Below, one piece after another: positions 16,826 to 24,918 of a stretch of 64,000 nucleotides of DNA. The notes beneath the pieces are model-generated. The model saw only the letters and a program-made list of their open reading frames with translations, ran no database searches and was not told where the DNA came from. Source of the stretch: Amycolatopsis acididurans (GTDB taxonomy: Bacteria > Actinomycetota > Actinomycetes > Mycobacteriales > Pseudonocardiaceae); the NCBI RefSeq assembly GCF_012328925.1, contig NZ_JAAXLS010000008.1, forward strand, positions 62,001-126,000, written 5' to 3'. The position numbers and the translations under genes are program-made. Position 1 is the first letter of the stretch. The number at the start of each line of letters is the position of its first letter.

Positions 16826-17674
16826 ATGGCCGAGATACTGTCACTTTCCGACGCCGTGGCACAGCTGGTGCACGACGGCGACACCGTCGCTCTCGAGGGC
16901 TTCACCCACCTCATCCCGCACGCCGCGGGGCAGGAGATCATCCGCCAGCGGCGCAAGGACCTCACGCTGGTGCGGATGACCCCCGACATCGTGTACGACC
17001 AGCTCATCGGCGCGGGCTGCGCGCGCAAGCTGATCTTCTCCTGGGGCGGCAACCCCGGTGTGGGCTCGCTGCACCGGTTCCGCGACGCGGTGCAGAACGC
17101 GTGGCCGGTGCCGCTGGAGATCGAGGAGCACAGCCACGCGGGCATGGCCAACCGGTACGTCGCCGGCGCCTCGGGTCTGCCGTTCGCGGTGCTGCGCGGC
17201 TACACCGGCACCGACCTGCCCAAGCACACCGACACGATCAAGCCGATCACCTGCCCGTTCACCGGTGAGCAGCTGACGGCCGTCCCGGCGCTCAACCCGG
17301 ACGTCGGGATCATCCACGCGCAGCGGGCCGACCGCGCCGGCAACGTGCAGATCTGGGGTCTGGTCGGCGTGCAGAAGGAGGCGGTGCTCGCCTCCAAGCG
17401 CAGCCTGGTCACGGTCGAGGAGGTCGTGGACGAGCTGGAGCCCATCCCCGGCCAGGTGATCCTGCCCAGCTGGGCGGTCACCGCGGTCGCCGAGGCGCCA
17501 CGTGGCGCGCATCCCTCCTACGCACAGGGGTACTACGACCGCGACAACGAGTACTACGAGTTTTGGGATTCCATTGGGCGGAATCGGGACTCGTTCCAGG
17601 AATGGCTGAACGAGAAGGTGTTCGGGAAGTCCGAGGCCCCGCACGGAGCGGGCGCGACGAAGGAGCGGGCGTGA
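16826..17674 (+). CDS. pcaI: 3-oxoadipate CoA-transferase, alpha subunit
   Basis: 282 aa. Class I CoA-transferase subunit A: V-A-L-E-G-F-T-H-L-I-P-H near 22-34 is the oxyanion/CoA loop as in actinobacterial PcaI, followed by H-A-Q-R-A-D-R-A-G-N-V and S-W-G-G-N-P. With PcaJ it transfers CoA from succinyl-CoA to 3-oxoadipate. First gene of pcaIJFHGBDCR; the probable operator lies just upstream. The tail (residues 265-282) is Gly/Ala rich and runs into the pcaJ leader. Confidence 0.93.
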   Translation: MAEILSLSDAVAQLVHDGDTVALEGFTHLIPHAAGQEIIRQRRKDLTLVRMTPDIVYDQLIGAGCARKLIFSWGGNPGVGSLHRFRDAVQNAWPVPLEIEEHSHAGMANRYVAGASGLPFAVLRGYTGTDLPKHTDTIKPITCPFTGEQLTAVPALNPDVGIIHAQRADRAGNVQIWGLVGVQKEAVLASKRSLVTVEEVVDELEPIPGQVILPSWAVTAVAEAPRGAHPSYAQGYYDRDNEYYEFWDSIGRNRDSFQEWLNEKVFGKSEAPHGAGATKERA

Positions 17675-17681
17675 AGGAGGA

Positions 17682-17704
17682 CCGATCGGGTGCGGGTGTC
17701 CCGC
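17682..17704 (+). repeat. Intercistronic hairpin repeat, copy 1 (pcaI-pcaJ)
   Basis: A 23-bp element containing the small hairpin GCGGG-TGT-CCCGC, 20 bp before the pcaJ start. The same element with one base change occurs at 20443-20465 between pcaH and pcaG. Confidence 0.7.
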
Positions 17705-17724
17705 AGGAAACAGGAGGCGGCCAA

Positions 17725-18492
17725 GTGACTGCGACGGACGAACGGACCTACACGTCCGACGAGATGATGTCGATCGCCGCGGCCCGTGCGCTCGGCGGCG
17801 GGCAGCGGTGCTTCGTCGGCATCGGCCTGCCCTCCACCGCGGCCAATCTGGCGCGCCGCACGCATGCGCCGGATCTGGTGCTCATCTACGAGTCCGGCAC
17901 GCTGGGCTCCAAGCCCGGCCGCCTGCCGGCCTCCATCGGTGACGGCATCCTCGCCGAGACCGCCGACGCGGTGATCAGCGTGCCCGAGGTGTTCAACTAC
18001 TGGCTGCAGCCCGGCCGCATCGACGTCGGCTTCCTCGGCGCCGCGCAGCTGGACAAGTTCGGCAACATCAACACCACGGTCATCGGTGACGACTACGCCA
18101 ACCCGAAGGTCCGGCTGCCCGGAGCGGGCGGTGCGCCGGAGATCGCCGCGTCCTGCCACGAGGTGTACGTCGTGGTGCGGCAGAGCAGGCGCAGCTTCGT
18201 GGAGAAGGTCGATTTCGTCACCTCGTTCGGCCACGGCAGCGGCAAGGGCGACCGCGAGAAGCTCGGCCTGCGTGGCGCGGGCCCGACGCTGGTGATCACC
18301 GACCTCGGCGTGTTCCGGCCCGATCCGCAGACCTCCGAACTCGTGCTGACCGAGGTCCACGAGGGCGTGACGGTCGAGCAGGTACGCGAGGCGACGGGCT
18401 GGGACCTCAAGGTCTCGCCGGAGCTCTCGACCACCGAGCCGCCCACCGACACCGAGCTGAAGACGCTGCGAGAGTTGAAGGCCGCCAAATGA
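17725..18492 (+). CDS. pcaJ: 3-oxoadipate CoA-transferase, beta subunit
   Basis: 255 aa from GTG 17725, chosen for the CAGGAGG eight bases ahead; an in-frame GTG at 17671 that overlaps the pcaI stop would add 18 low-quality residues. The catalytic glutamate is in L-I-Y-E-S-G-T-L-G, equivalent to the class I subunit B E-N/S-G motif. F-L-G-A-A-Q-L-D-K-F-G-N-I-N is also typical. Partner of PcaI in the beta-ketoadipate pathway. The stop overlaps the pcaF start by four bases (ATGA), a sign of translational coupling. Confidence 0.93.
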   Translation: MTATDERTYTSDEMMSIAAARALGGGQRCFVGIGLPSTAANLARRTHAPDLVLIYESGTLGSKPGRLPASIGDGILAETADAVISVPEVFNYWLQPGRIDVGFLGAAQLDKFGNINTTVIGDDYANPKVRLPGAGGAPEIAASCHEVYVVVRQSRRSFVEKVDFVTSFGHGSGKGDREKLGLRGAGPTLVITDLGVFRPDPQTSELVLTEVHEGVTVEQVREATGWDLKVSPELSTTEPPTDTELKTLRELKAAK

Positions 18493-19664
18493 CCGACGCA
18501 TTCGTTCTCGACGCGATCCGCACCCCGTTCGGCCGCTACGGTGGCGCGCTCGCGAAGGTCCGCCCGGACGACCTCGCCGCGCACGTGCTCCGCGAACTGG
18601 TCTCCCGCAACGATCTCGATCCGGCAGGAGTGGACGAGGTCGTGCTCGGCGACGCGAACCAGGCGGGTGAGGACAACCGCAACGTGGCCCGGATGGGCGC
18701 GCTGCTCGCGGGTTGGCCGACGAGCGTCCCCGGCACGACCGTGAACCGGCTGTGCGGCTCCGGGCTGGACGCCACGATGCAGGCCAGCCGGTCCATCGCG
18801 GTCGGCGACGCGTCGCTCGTCGTGGCCGGCGGCGTGGAGTCGATGAGCCGCGCCCCGATGATCCTGCTCAAGGCGGAGAAGCCGTTCGCGGCGGGCAACC
18901 AGACCCTGCATTCCAGCACGCTCGGCTGGCGCATGGTCAACCCCGAGATGCCCGAGCAGTGGACGATCTCGCTGGGCGAGAGCACCGAACGGCTCGCCGA
19001 CCGGTACGGCATCGGCCGCGAGGCACAGGACGAGTTCGCGTTGCGCAGTCACCGCAACGCGGCCAGGGCCTGGGACGAGGGTTTCTACGACGACCATGTG
19101 ATCGCGGTGCCCGGTACCGAGCTGACCCGTGACGAGGGCATCCGCGCCGACTCCACTTTGGACAAGCTCGCGAAGCTGAAGCCGTCGTTCCGCAAGGCGG
19201 GCACCGTCACGGCAGGCAACGCCTCGCCGCTCAACGACGGCGCGTCCGCGGTGCTGCTCGGTGACGAGAAGGCCGCCGACCGCCTCGGCAAGACGCCGCT
19301 GGCACGTATCGCGGGCCGTGGCGCCGCGGGCGTCGACCCCGATGTGTTCGGCATCGGGCCGGTGCGTGCCGCCGAGATCGCGCTGGAGCGCGCGGGTATC
19401 GGCTGGGAGGACCTGGCCGCGGTCGAGCTGAACGAGGCGTTCGCCGCGCAGTCGCTGGCCTGCCTGGCAGAGTGGCCCAAGCTGGACCCGGCGATCGTCA
19501 ACGTGCGTGGTGGCGCGATCGCGATCGGGCATCCGCTCGGCGCCTCCGGCGGTCGCATTCTCGGCACGCTCGCGCACGAACTGCGCCGCAGGGGCGGCGG
19601 CTGGGGCCTGGCCGCCATCTGCATCGGCGTCGGACAGGGTTTGGCAGTTGTCCTTGAGGCGTAA
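18489..19664 (+). CDS. pcaF: 3-oxoadipyl-CoA thiolase
   Basis: 391 aa. Thiolase fold with the acylated cysteine in N-R-L-C-G-S-G-L-D-A (near residue 90), the histidine loop G-G-A-I-A-I-G-H-P-L-G-A-S-G near 340-353, and the C-terminal cysteine loop C-I-G-V-G-Q-G near 379. It splits 3-oxoadipyl-CoA into succinyl-CoA and acetyl-CoA, the last step of the pathway. Sequence alone does not separate it from acetoacetyl-CoA thiolases; its place between pcaJ and pcaH does. Confidence 0.93.
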   Translation: MTDAFVLDAIRTPFGRYGGALAKVRPDDLAAHVLRELVSRNDLDPAGVDEVVLGDANQAGEDNRNVARMGALLAGWPTSVPGTTVNRLCGSGLDATMQASRSIAVGDASLVVAGGVESMSRAPMILLKAEKPFAAGNQTLHSSTLGWRMVNPEMPEQWTISLGESTERLADRYGIGREAQDEFALRSHRNAARAWDEGFYDDHVIAVPGTELTRDEGIRADSTLDKLAKLKPSFRKAGTVTAGNASPLNDGASAVLLGDEKAADRLGKTPLARIAGRGAAGVDPDVFGIGPVRAAEIALERAGIGWEDLAAVELNEAFAAQSLACLAEWPKLDPAIVNVRGGAIAIGHPLGASGGRILGTLAHELRRRGGGWGLAAICIGVGQGLAVVLEA

Positions 19665-19676
19665 GGAGAATGGGCT

Positions 19677-20414
19677 ATGGCAGCTCCGACAAGTGACCAT
19701 CTGATCCTGCCGAGGTACCGGCGGGATCCCGAGGGCACGCATCCGCCGCTCGACTCGCCGGGCTACCGCTCGACGACGTTCCGGCACCCGAAGCAGCCAC
19801 TCGTCCTGTTGCCGCAGAAGCTCACCGAGGTGACCGGCCCGCTGCTCGGGCCCGGCCGCCTCGGTGAGCACGACAACGACCTGACCAAGCAGCACGAGGG
19901 CGAGCCCATCGGGCAGCGCATCATCGTGCACGGCAGGCTGCTCGACGGCGACGGGCGGCCGATCCCGGACTCGCTGATCGAGATCTGGCAGGCCAACGCC
20001 TCCGGCCGCTACCGCCATATCGGTGACCAGTGGCCGGGTCCGCTCGACCCGAACTTCACCGGGCTCGGCCGCACGCTCACCGACTCGGAAGGCCGGTACG
20101 AGTTCACCACGATCAAGCCGGGCGCGTACCCGTGGAAGAACCACGACAACGCCTGGCGCCCCGCCCACATCCACTTCTCGGTGTTCGGCATGGCGTTCAC
20201 GCAGCGGCTGGTCACACAGATGTACTTCCCGGACGATCCGCTGTTCTTCCAGGACCCGATCTTCAACTCGGTGCCCGACGAGAAGGCCCGGCAGCGGATG
20301 ATCTCGCGGTACGACCACAACCGGACCACCGACCACTGGGCGCTCGGGTTCGAGTTCGACATCGTGGTGCGCGGTAAGGAAGCCTCGGTCTTCGAGAACG
20401 AGGAGGACGAGTGA
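19677..20414 (+). CDS. pcaH: Protocatechuate 3,4-dioxygenase, beta subunit
   Basis: 245 aa, ATG 12 bp after pcaF behind AAGGAGAA. Intradiol ring-cleavage dioxygenase. The ferric iron ligands are all present: Tyr112 (S-G-R-Y-R-H), Tyr151 (G-A-Y-P-W-K-N), His164 and His166 (R-P-A-H-I-H-F-S-V-F-G). The beta chain carries the iron; the alpha chain (PcaG) completes the active site. It opens protocatechuate to 3-carboxy-cis,cis-muconate. The gap to pcaG is 76 bp, the longest in the operon, and contains the second copy of the hairpin repeat. Confidence 0.96.
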   Translation: MAAPTSDHLILPRYRRDPEGTHPPLDSPGYRSTTFRHPKQPLVLLPQKLTEVTGPLLGPGRLGEHDNDLTKQHEGEPIGQRIIVHGRLLDGDGRPIPDSLIEIWQANASGRYRHIGDQWPGPLDPNFTGLGRTLTDSEGRYEFTTIKPGAYPWKNHDNAWRPAHIHFSVFGMAFTQRLVTQMYFPDDPLFFQDPIFNSVPDEKARQRMISRYDHNRTTDHWALGFEFDIVVRGKEASVFENEEDE

Positions 20415-20442
20415 GCGACAATGCGCCCGCCTGCTCGCTCGT

Positions 20443-20465
20443 CCGACCGGGTGCGGGTGTCCCGC
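20443..20465 (+). repeat. Intercistronic hairpin repeat, copy 2 (pcaH-pcaG)
   Basis: Second copy of the element at 17682-17704, with one change in 23 bases; includes GCGGG-TGT-CCCGC. It lies 25 bp before the pcaG start and 28 bp after the pcaH stop, outside both coding regions. Confidence 0.7.
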
Positions 20466-20490
20466 TGAACACCGAGGAGGACGAGGACTG

Positions 20491-21021
20491 ATGACCACCC
20501 CTTCGCAGACTGTCGGCCCGTACCTGGCGATCGGCCTGCCGTGGGAGGACGGTCCGACCGTCGTTCCCGAGGGCACGCCCGGCGCGCTGCTGATCACCGG
20601 ATGCGTCTACGACGGCGCCAAGGACCCGATCCCGGACGCGATGATCGAGACCTGGCAGGCCGATCCCGACGGCCGCTTCGACCACCCCGACGATCCGCGC
20701 GGCCGGGTGCCCGGCTTCCGCGGTTTCGGGCGGTGCCCGACCGACCCCGAGGGCCGCTACCGGATCCTCACCCTGCTGCCCGGTGTGGTGCAGGGGCAGG
20801 CGCCGCACATCGACGTGTCGGTGTTCGCGCGCGGCCTGCTCAATCGGGTCGTCACGCGGATCTACTTCCCGGAGAACGTCGAGGCCAACGCCGCCGACCC
20901 GGTGCTCAGCGCGATTCCCGAGGACCGCAGGCACACGGTGATCGCCGAGAAGACCGACGAGGGCTACCGTTTCGACGTGCATCTGCAAGGTGAAGGCGAG
21001 ACAGTGTTCTTCGATGTCTGA
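20491..21021 (+). CDS. pcaG: Protocatechuate 3,4-dioxygenase, alpha subunit
   Basis: 176 aa behind CGAGGAGGACGAGG. Begins T-T-P-S-Q-T-V-G-P-Y, the normal alpha-chain start; the core I-P-D-A-M-I-E-T-W-Q-A-D and G-Q-A-P-H-I-D-V-S-V-F-A-R-G-L match the PcaG fold. It has the degenerate active site expected of the non-iron chain: only one histidine (P-H-I-D) where PcaH has H-I-H. The last 8 bp overlap the pcaB start. Confidence 0.95.
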   Translation: MTTPSQTVGPYLAIGLPWEDGPTVVPEGTPGALLITGCVYDGAKDPIPDAMIETWQADPDGRFDHPDDPRGRVPGFRGFGRCPTDPEGRYRILTLLPGVVQGQAPHIDVSVFARGLLNRVVTRIYFPENVEANAADPVLSAIPEDRRHTVIAEKTDEGYRFDVHLQGEGETVFFDV

Positions 21022-22348
21022 GCTGTTCGACGCCGTGCTCGCCGCGGGCGCGGTCCGCGACGAGGTCAGCGACGCGGCCTGGCTGCGGGCGCTGCTCGAC
21101 GTGGAAGCGGCCCTGGCGGGAGCCGGGGCCGACGCCGGTCTGGTGCCGCGTGAGCACGCCGATCGCATCGCCGAGGTGTGCCGCGAGGGCTACTTCGACC
21201 TCGCCGAGATCGGCGCGAAGGCGGCCGGTGTCGGCAATCCCGCGGCGCCGCTGGTGCGTGAGCTGACCGCGAAGGTCGGCGGCGAGGCCGCGCGCTACGT
21301 GCATTTCGGCGCCACCAGCCAGGACGTCATGGACAGCGCCGCGATGCTGCTCGCGACCAGGGCCATGGAGCCGCTGCTGGACGACATCGAGGCGGCCGCG
21401 GAGCACGCCGCCCGGCTCGCCAGCGAGCACGCCTCGACCGTCCAAGCCGGACGGACACTGCTCCAGCAGGCGCTTCCCGTGACATTCGGTTTCACCGCGG
21501 CGGGCTGGCTGTCCGGATTGGACAGTGCGGCGGAACGCCTGCGCGCCCAACGGTTCGCGGCTCAGCTCGGTGGCGCCAGCGGGACGCTCGCCTCGCTCGG
21601 CGGGCACGGACTACAGGTGCTGGCCGCTTTCAGCCGCAGGCTCGGCCTGGCCGAACCCGCGTTGCCGTGGCACACCGAGCGCAGCCGGATCGGCGAGCTG
21701 GCCGGCGCGCTCGGCGAGCTGTGCGGTGTGATCGGCGGGATCTCCCGCACGATCACACTGCTCGCGCAGACCGAGGTCGGCGAGGTGGCCGAGGTCGCGG
21801 AGGGCAGCGGCGGCTCGTCCACCATGCCGCACAAGCGGAATCCCGTCGCCGCCGTCGCCGCGCAGGCCGCGGCCCAGCAGGCACCGGGCCTGGTGAGCAC
21901 GTTGCTCGCCGCGATGACGCAGGAACACCAGCGTGCCGCCGGTTCGTGGCACGCGGAATGGCGTCCGCTGACGGAACTGTTCCGCAGCGCCGGTTCCGCG
22001 GCCCACTGGCTGCGCACGAGTCTGGAGCGGCTCCGGGTGGATGCCGAACGGATGCGCGCCAACCTCGATCTGACCGGCGGCGCGGTGCTCTCCGAACGCG
22101 TCACGACCGAACTCGCGCCCCGGGCCGGGCGCCTCGCCGCGCACGACGCGGTCACCGCCTGCACCAAGCGGGCGCTCGCGGGGGAAGGTACTCTCGCTGA
22201 TCTTCTCGCGCGGGACCCGTTGGTGGGCAAGAATCTTTCCCGGCAACGGATCGGGCAGCTCCTCGATCCGGCAGACTACTTGGGCAGCGCGCGGATCTTC
22301 GTCGATCGCGCGCTCGCCGCACACGACAAGCGAAAGGGCGGCCAGTGA
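21014..22348 (+). CDS. pcaB: 3-carboxy-cis,cis-muconate cycloisomerase
   Basis: 444 aa from the ATG inside the pcaG stop region. Fumarase/aspartase superfamily: signature G-G-S-S-T-M-P-H-K-R-N-P-V near residue 270, with the catalytic serine loop, plus G-A-T-S-Q-D-V-M-D near 100. It closes carboxymuconate to 4-carboxymuconolactone. Length matches bacterial PcaB. The end overlaps the pcaD GTG start by 4 bp. Confidence 0.93.
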   Translation: MSELFDAVLAAGAVRDEVSDAAWLRALLDVEAALAGAGADAGLVPREHADRIAEVCREGYFDLAEIGAKAAGVGNPAAPLVRELTAKVGGEAARYVHFGATSQDVMDSAAMLLATRAMEPLLDDIEAAAEHAARLASEHASTVQAGRTLLQQALPVTFGFTAAGWLSGLDSAAERLRAQRFAAQLGGASGTLASLGGHGLQVLAAFSRRLGLAEPALPWHTERSRIGELAGALGELCGVIGGISRTITLLAQTEVGEVAEVAEGSGGSSTMPHKRNPVAAVAAQAAAQQAPGLVSTLLAAMTQEHQRAAGSWHAEWRPLTELFRSAGSAAHWLRTSLERLRVDAERMRANLDLTGGAVLSERVTTELAPRAGRLAAHDAVTACTKRALAGEGTLADLLARDPLVGKNLSRQRIGQLLDPADYLGSARIFVDRALAAHDKRKGGQ

Positions 22349-23121
22349 GCATCGACGTGCACTACGAGGTGGACGGTCCGGCGGACGGGCCCGCGGTCGT
22401 GCTGTCCAACTCCATCGGCAGCAACCTGCGCATGTGGCAGCCGCAGGTCAAGCCGTTGGTGGACAGCGGTTTCCGCGTCATCCGCTACGACACCCGAGGG
22501 CACGGCCGATCTCCGGTTCCCGCCGCTCCGTACACCATCGCCGACCTCGGCGGCGACGTCGTCGCGCTGCTCGACCGGCTCGGCATCTCCTCCGCGCACT
22601 TCGTCGGCCTGTCGCTGGGCGGGATGACCGGGATCTGGCTGGCACAGCACGAACCCGCCCGCATCGCCGGCCTCGCCGCGACCTTCACCTCCGCGAGGAC
22701 GGCGGGCAACGCGCAGATGTGGCGCGACCGGATCGCCCAGGTTCGCGAGTCCGGCATGGGCGTCATCGCCGACGGCAGTGTCGGCCGCTGGTTCACCCAG
22801 CCCTGGATCGACGCGCATCCCGCACTGGCGAAGGAAATGCGCGAGATGACGGCCGCGACCCCGGTCGAGGGCTACGCGGGCTGCTGCGAGGTCCTTGCCA
22901 CCCTCGACCTCGTGCCCGGCCTGGCCAAGATCACCGCGCCGACGCTGGTCATCTCCGGCGCCGAGGACAAATCGCTGCCGCCCGAGCAGGGGCGGCAGAT
23001 CGCGGACAACGTCACCGGTGCCCGCTTCGAGCTGATCTCGCCCGCCGCGCACCTCGGCAGCTACGAACAGCCCGAGCGCTTCAACGAACTGGTCATCGCG
23101 CACCTGAAGGGGGTCTCGTGA
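22345..23121 (+). CDS. pcaD: 3-oxoadipate enol-lactonase
   Basis: 258 aa, GTG start overlapping the pcaB stop. Alpha/beta hydrolase with L-S-N-S-I-G-S-N oxyanion region, Y-D-T-R-G-H-G-R-S, nucleophile G-L-S-L-G-G (Ser near 93), aspartate in S-G-A-E-D-K and histidine in A-A-H-L-G. It hydrolyses the enol-lactone to 3-oxoadipate. Some actinobacteria fuse pcaD and pcaC as pcaL; here they are separate frames overlapping by four bases (GTGA). Confidence 0.93.
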   Translation: MSIDVHYEVDGPADGPAVVLSNSIGSNLRMWQPQVKPLVDSGFRVIRYDTRGHGRSPVPAAPYTIADLGGDVVALLDRLGISSAHFVGLSLGGMTGIWLAQHEPARIAGLAATFTSARTAGNAQMWRDRIAQVRESGMGVIADGSVGRWFTQPWIDAHPALAKEMREMTAATPVEGYAGCCEVLATLDLVPGLAKITAPTLVISGAEDKSLPPEQGRQIADNVTGARFELISPAAHLGSYEQPERFNELVIAHLKGVS

Positions 23122-23549
23122 ACGACGAGGTCTACGAAGAGGGCATGAAGGTCCGGCGCGAGGTGCTCGGGGACGCGCACGTGGACCGCGCGATCGCGAA
23201 CACCACCGCGTTCACCGCGAAGTTCCAGGACTACATCACCCGCGCCGCGTGGGGTTCGGTCTGGACGCGCGAGGGCCTGGACCGCAAGACCCGCAGTTGC
23301 GTCACGCTGGCCGTGCTCACCGCGCTCGGCCGGGAGAACGAGATCGCGATGCACGTCCGCGCCGCGATCCGCAACGGCCTGACCCCCGACGAGATCGGCG
23401 AGGTGCTGCTGCACACCGGCGTCTACGCGGGCGTTCCGGCGTCGAACGCCGCGTTCGCCATCGCCCAGAAGACGTTGTCGGAAATGGGCGAGGCAGGGCC
23501 TGCCGCTTCCCCACCACCCCCCTCGACGGACGCACAGTCGCGCGACTGA
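23118..23549 (+). CDS. pcaC: 4-carboxymuconolactone decarboxylase
   Basis: 143 aa from the GTG that overlaps the pcaD stop. AhpD-like fold; G-M-K-V-R-R-E-V-L-G-D-A-H-V-D, A-W-G-S-V-W-T-R, the L-D-x-K-T-R-S helix and E-V-L-L-H-T-G-V-Y-A-G-V-P match PcaC. It decarboxylates 4-carboxymuconolactone to the enol-lactone used by PcaD. The last ~20 residues are a Pro/Ser tail of no known role. Confidence 0.93.
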   Translation: MNDEVYEEGMKVRREVLGDAHVDRAIANTTAFTAKFQDYITRAAWGSVWTREGLDRKTRSCVTLAVLTALGRENEIAMHVRAAIRNGLTPDEIGEVLLHTGVYAGVPASNAAFAIAQKTLSEMGEAGPAASPPPPSTDAQSRD

Positions 23550-23561
23550 TTGGATTCGGCG

Positions 23562-24350
23562 ATGGAGGAACGCGGGGCGCATCACGTGCAGTCGCTCGAA
23601 CGCGGCCTCGCGGTGATCAAGGCGTTCAGCGCGGGGGCGCCGGAGCTGACGTTGTCCGATGTGGCCAAGGTGACCGGGCTGACCAGGGCGGCCGCCCGCC
23701 GGTTCCTGCTCACGCTGGTGGACCTCGGCTACGTGCGCACCGACGGCAAGTACTTCTCGCTCACCGCGCGGGTACTCGAACTCGGCTACGCGTTCCTGTC
23801 CAGCATGACCCTGACCGACGTCGCGCAGCCGCATCTGGAGCGGCTGTCGGCCGAGGTGCACGAATCCAGTTCGGTGTCGGTGCTGGAAGGCGCGGACATC
23901 GTCTACGTCGCCCGCGTCGCGGTCTCCCGGATCATGACCGTGACGATCAACGTCGGCACGCGGTTTCCCGCCTACGCCACGTCGATGGGGCACGTGCTGC
24001 TCGCCGGGCTCGACGCCGACGGGCTCGCGAACTACCTGGAGCGGGCGCAGCTGGACCGGCTCACCTCGCACACCCTGACCTCGACCGCCGAGCTGAGAAC
24101 CGAACTCGCCGCGGTGCGCGAGCAGGGCTGGGCGCTGGTGGATCAGGAGCTGGAAGAGGGCCTGCGGTCGGTCGCCGCGCCGATCCGGGACCGCGGCGGG
24201 AACGTGATCGCCGCGATCAACGTGTCCACGCACGCCAGCCGCACCACCCGGGAGTCGGTCATCGAGGACATGGTGCCGCCGCTGCTCGCGGCCGCGAAGC
24301 GCATCGAGAACGACCTCGCCGTCGCACCCGCCAGGGCCGGCCGTGGCTAG
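23562..24350 (+). CDS. pcaR: IclR-family regulator of the pca operon
   Basis: 262 aa from ATG 23562; a TTG at 23550 directly after the pcaC stop could add four residues and neither has a good ribosome site. N-terminal winged helix (about 12-65: S-L-E-R-G-L-A-V-I, L-S-D-V-A-K-V-T-G-L-T-R-A-A-A-R-R-F-L) and the IclR effector domain (G-T-R-F-P-A-Y-A-T-S-M-G-H-V-L-L, then A-I-N-V-S-T-H). PcaR/PobR-type proteins in this family sense beta-ketoadipate or protocatechuate. Being last in the operon, it would control its own level. The 3' end overlaps the next gene by 8 bp. Confidence 0.9.
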   Translation: MEERGAHHVQSLERGLAVIKAFSAGAPELTLSDVAKVTGLTRAAARRFLLTLVDLGYVRTDGKYFSLTARVLELGYAFLSSMTLTDVAQPHLERLSAEVHESSSVSVLEGADIVYVARVAVSRIMTVTINVGTRFPAYATSMGHVLLAGLDADGLANYLERAQLDRLTSHTLTSTAELRTELAAVREQGWALVDQELEEGLRSVAAPIRDRGGNVIAAINVSTHASRTTRESVIEDMVPPLLAAAKRIENDLAVAPARAGRG

Positions 24351-24906
24351 CTGCGCGGGGCTCCTGCTCGCGGCGGGGGCGGGGCGGCGTTTCGGCGGCC
24401 CGAAGGCACTGGTCGAACTCGACGGGGAACCGTTGCTGCTGCGTGCGCTGCGGGTCCTCACCGAGGGCGGCTGCGATCCGGTCCGCGTCGTCCTCGGCGC
24501 CCAGGCCGAGGACGCGCGTGCGCTGCTGCCCGATCCGTCCATTTCCGTGTACGCGCCGGACTGGTCCAGCGGCATGGGTGCCTCGCTGCGGGCCGGGCTG
24601 GACGCGCTGCCCGCGGCCGACGCCGTGCTCGTGCATCTGGTGGACCTGCCGAAGGTCGACGCGCGCGTGATCTCCCGCCTGGTCGCGCTGGCCGCCCCGG
24701 ACGTCGTCGCGCGTGCCGCCTACGACGGCGTTGCAGGCCATCCGGTGCTGTTCGGCACGCGATGGTGGCGGGAAATCGCGGCGAGCGCACGGGGCGATCG
24801 CGGGGCCAGGGACTGGCTGGCGACCAGGGACGATCTGCGGCTCGTCGAATGCGCGGACCTGGGCAGCGGGGACGACGTCGACACACCCGCCGACTTGAAG
24901 CCTTAG
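24343..24906 (+). CDS. MocA/MobA-like molybdenum cofactor nucleotidyltransferase
   Basis: 187 aa, GTG start overlapping pcaR. NTP-transferase fold with the loop L-L-L-A-A-G-A-G-R-R-F-G-G-P-K (residues about 6-20) and H-L-V-D-L-P-K-V near 100, as in MocA, which adds CMP to molybdopterin for xanthine-dehydrogenase and CO-dehydrogenase type enzymes. The cox genes that follow support this over MobA (GMP, for DMSO-reductase enzymes). The overlap with pcaR ties the Mo-enzyme locus to the pca operon. Confidence 0.82.
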   Translation: MASCAGLLLAAGAGRRFGGPKALVELDGEPLLLRALRVLTEGGCDPVRVVLGAQAEDARALLPDPSISVYAPDWSSGMGASLRAGLDALPAADAVLVHLVDLPKVDARVISRLVALAAPDVVARAAYDGVAGHPVLFGTRWWREIAASARGDRGARDWLATRDDLRLVECADLGSGDDVDTPADLKP

Positions 24907-24918
24907 GGTGGAAGCGTG

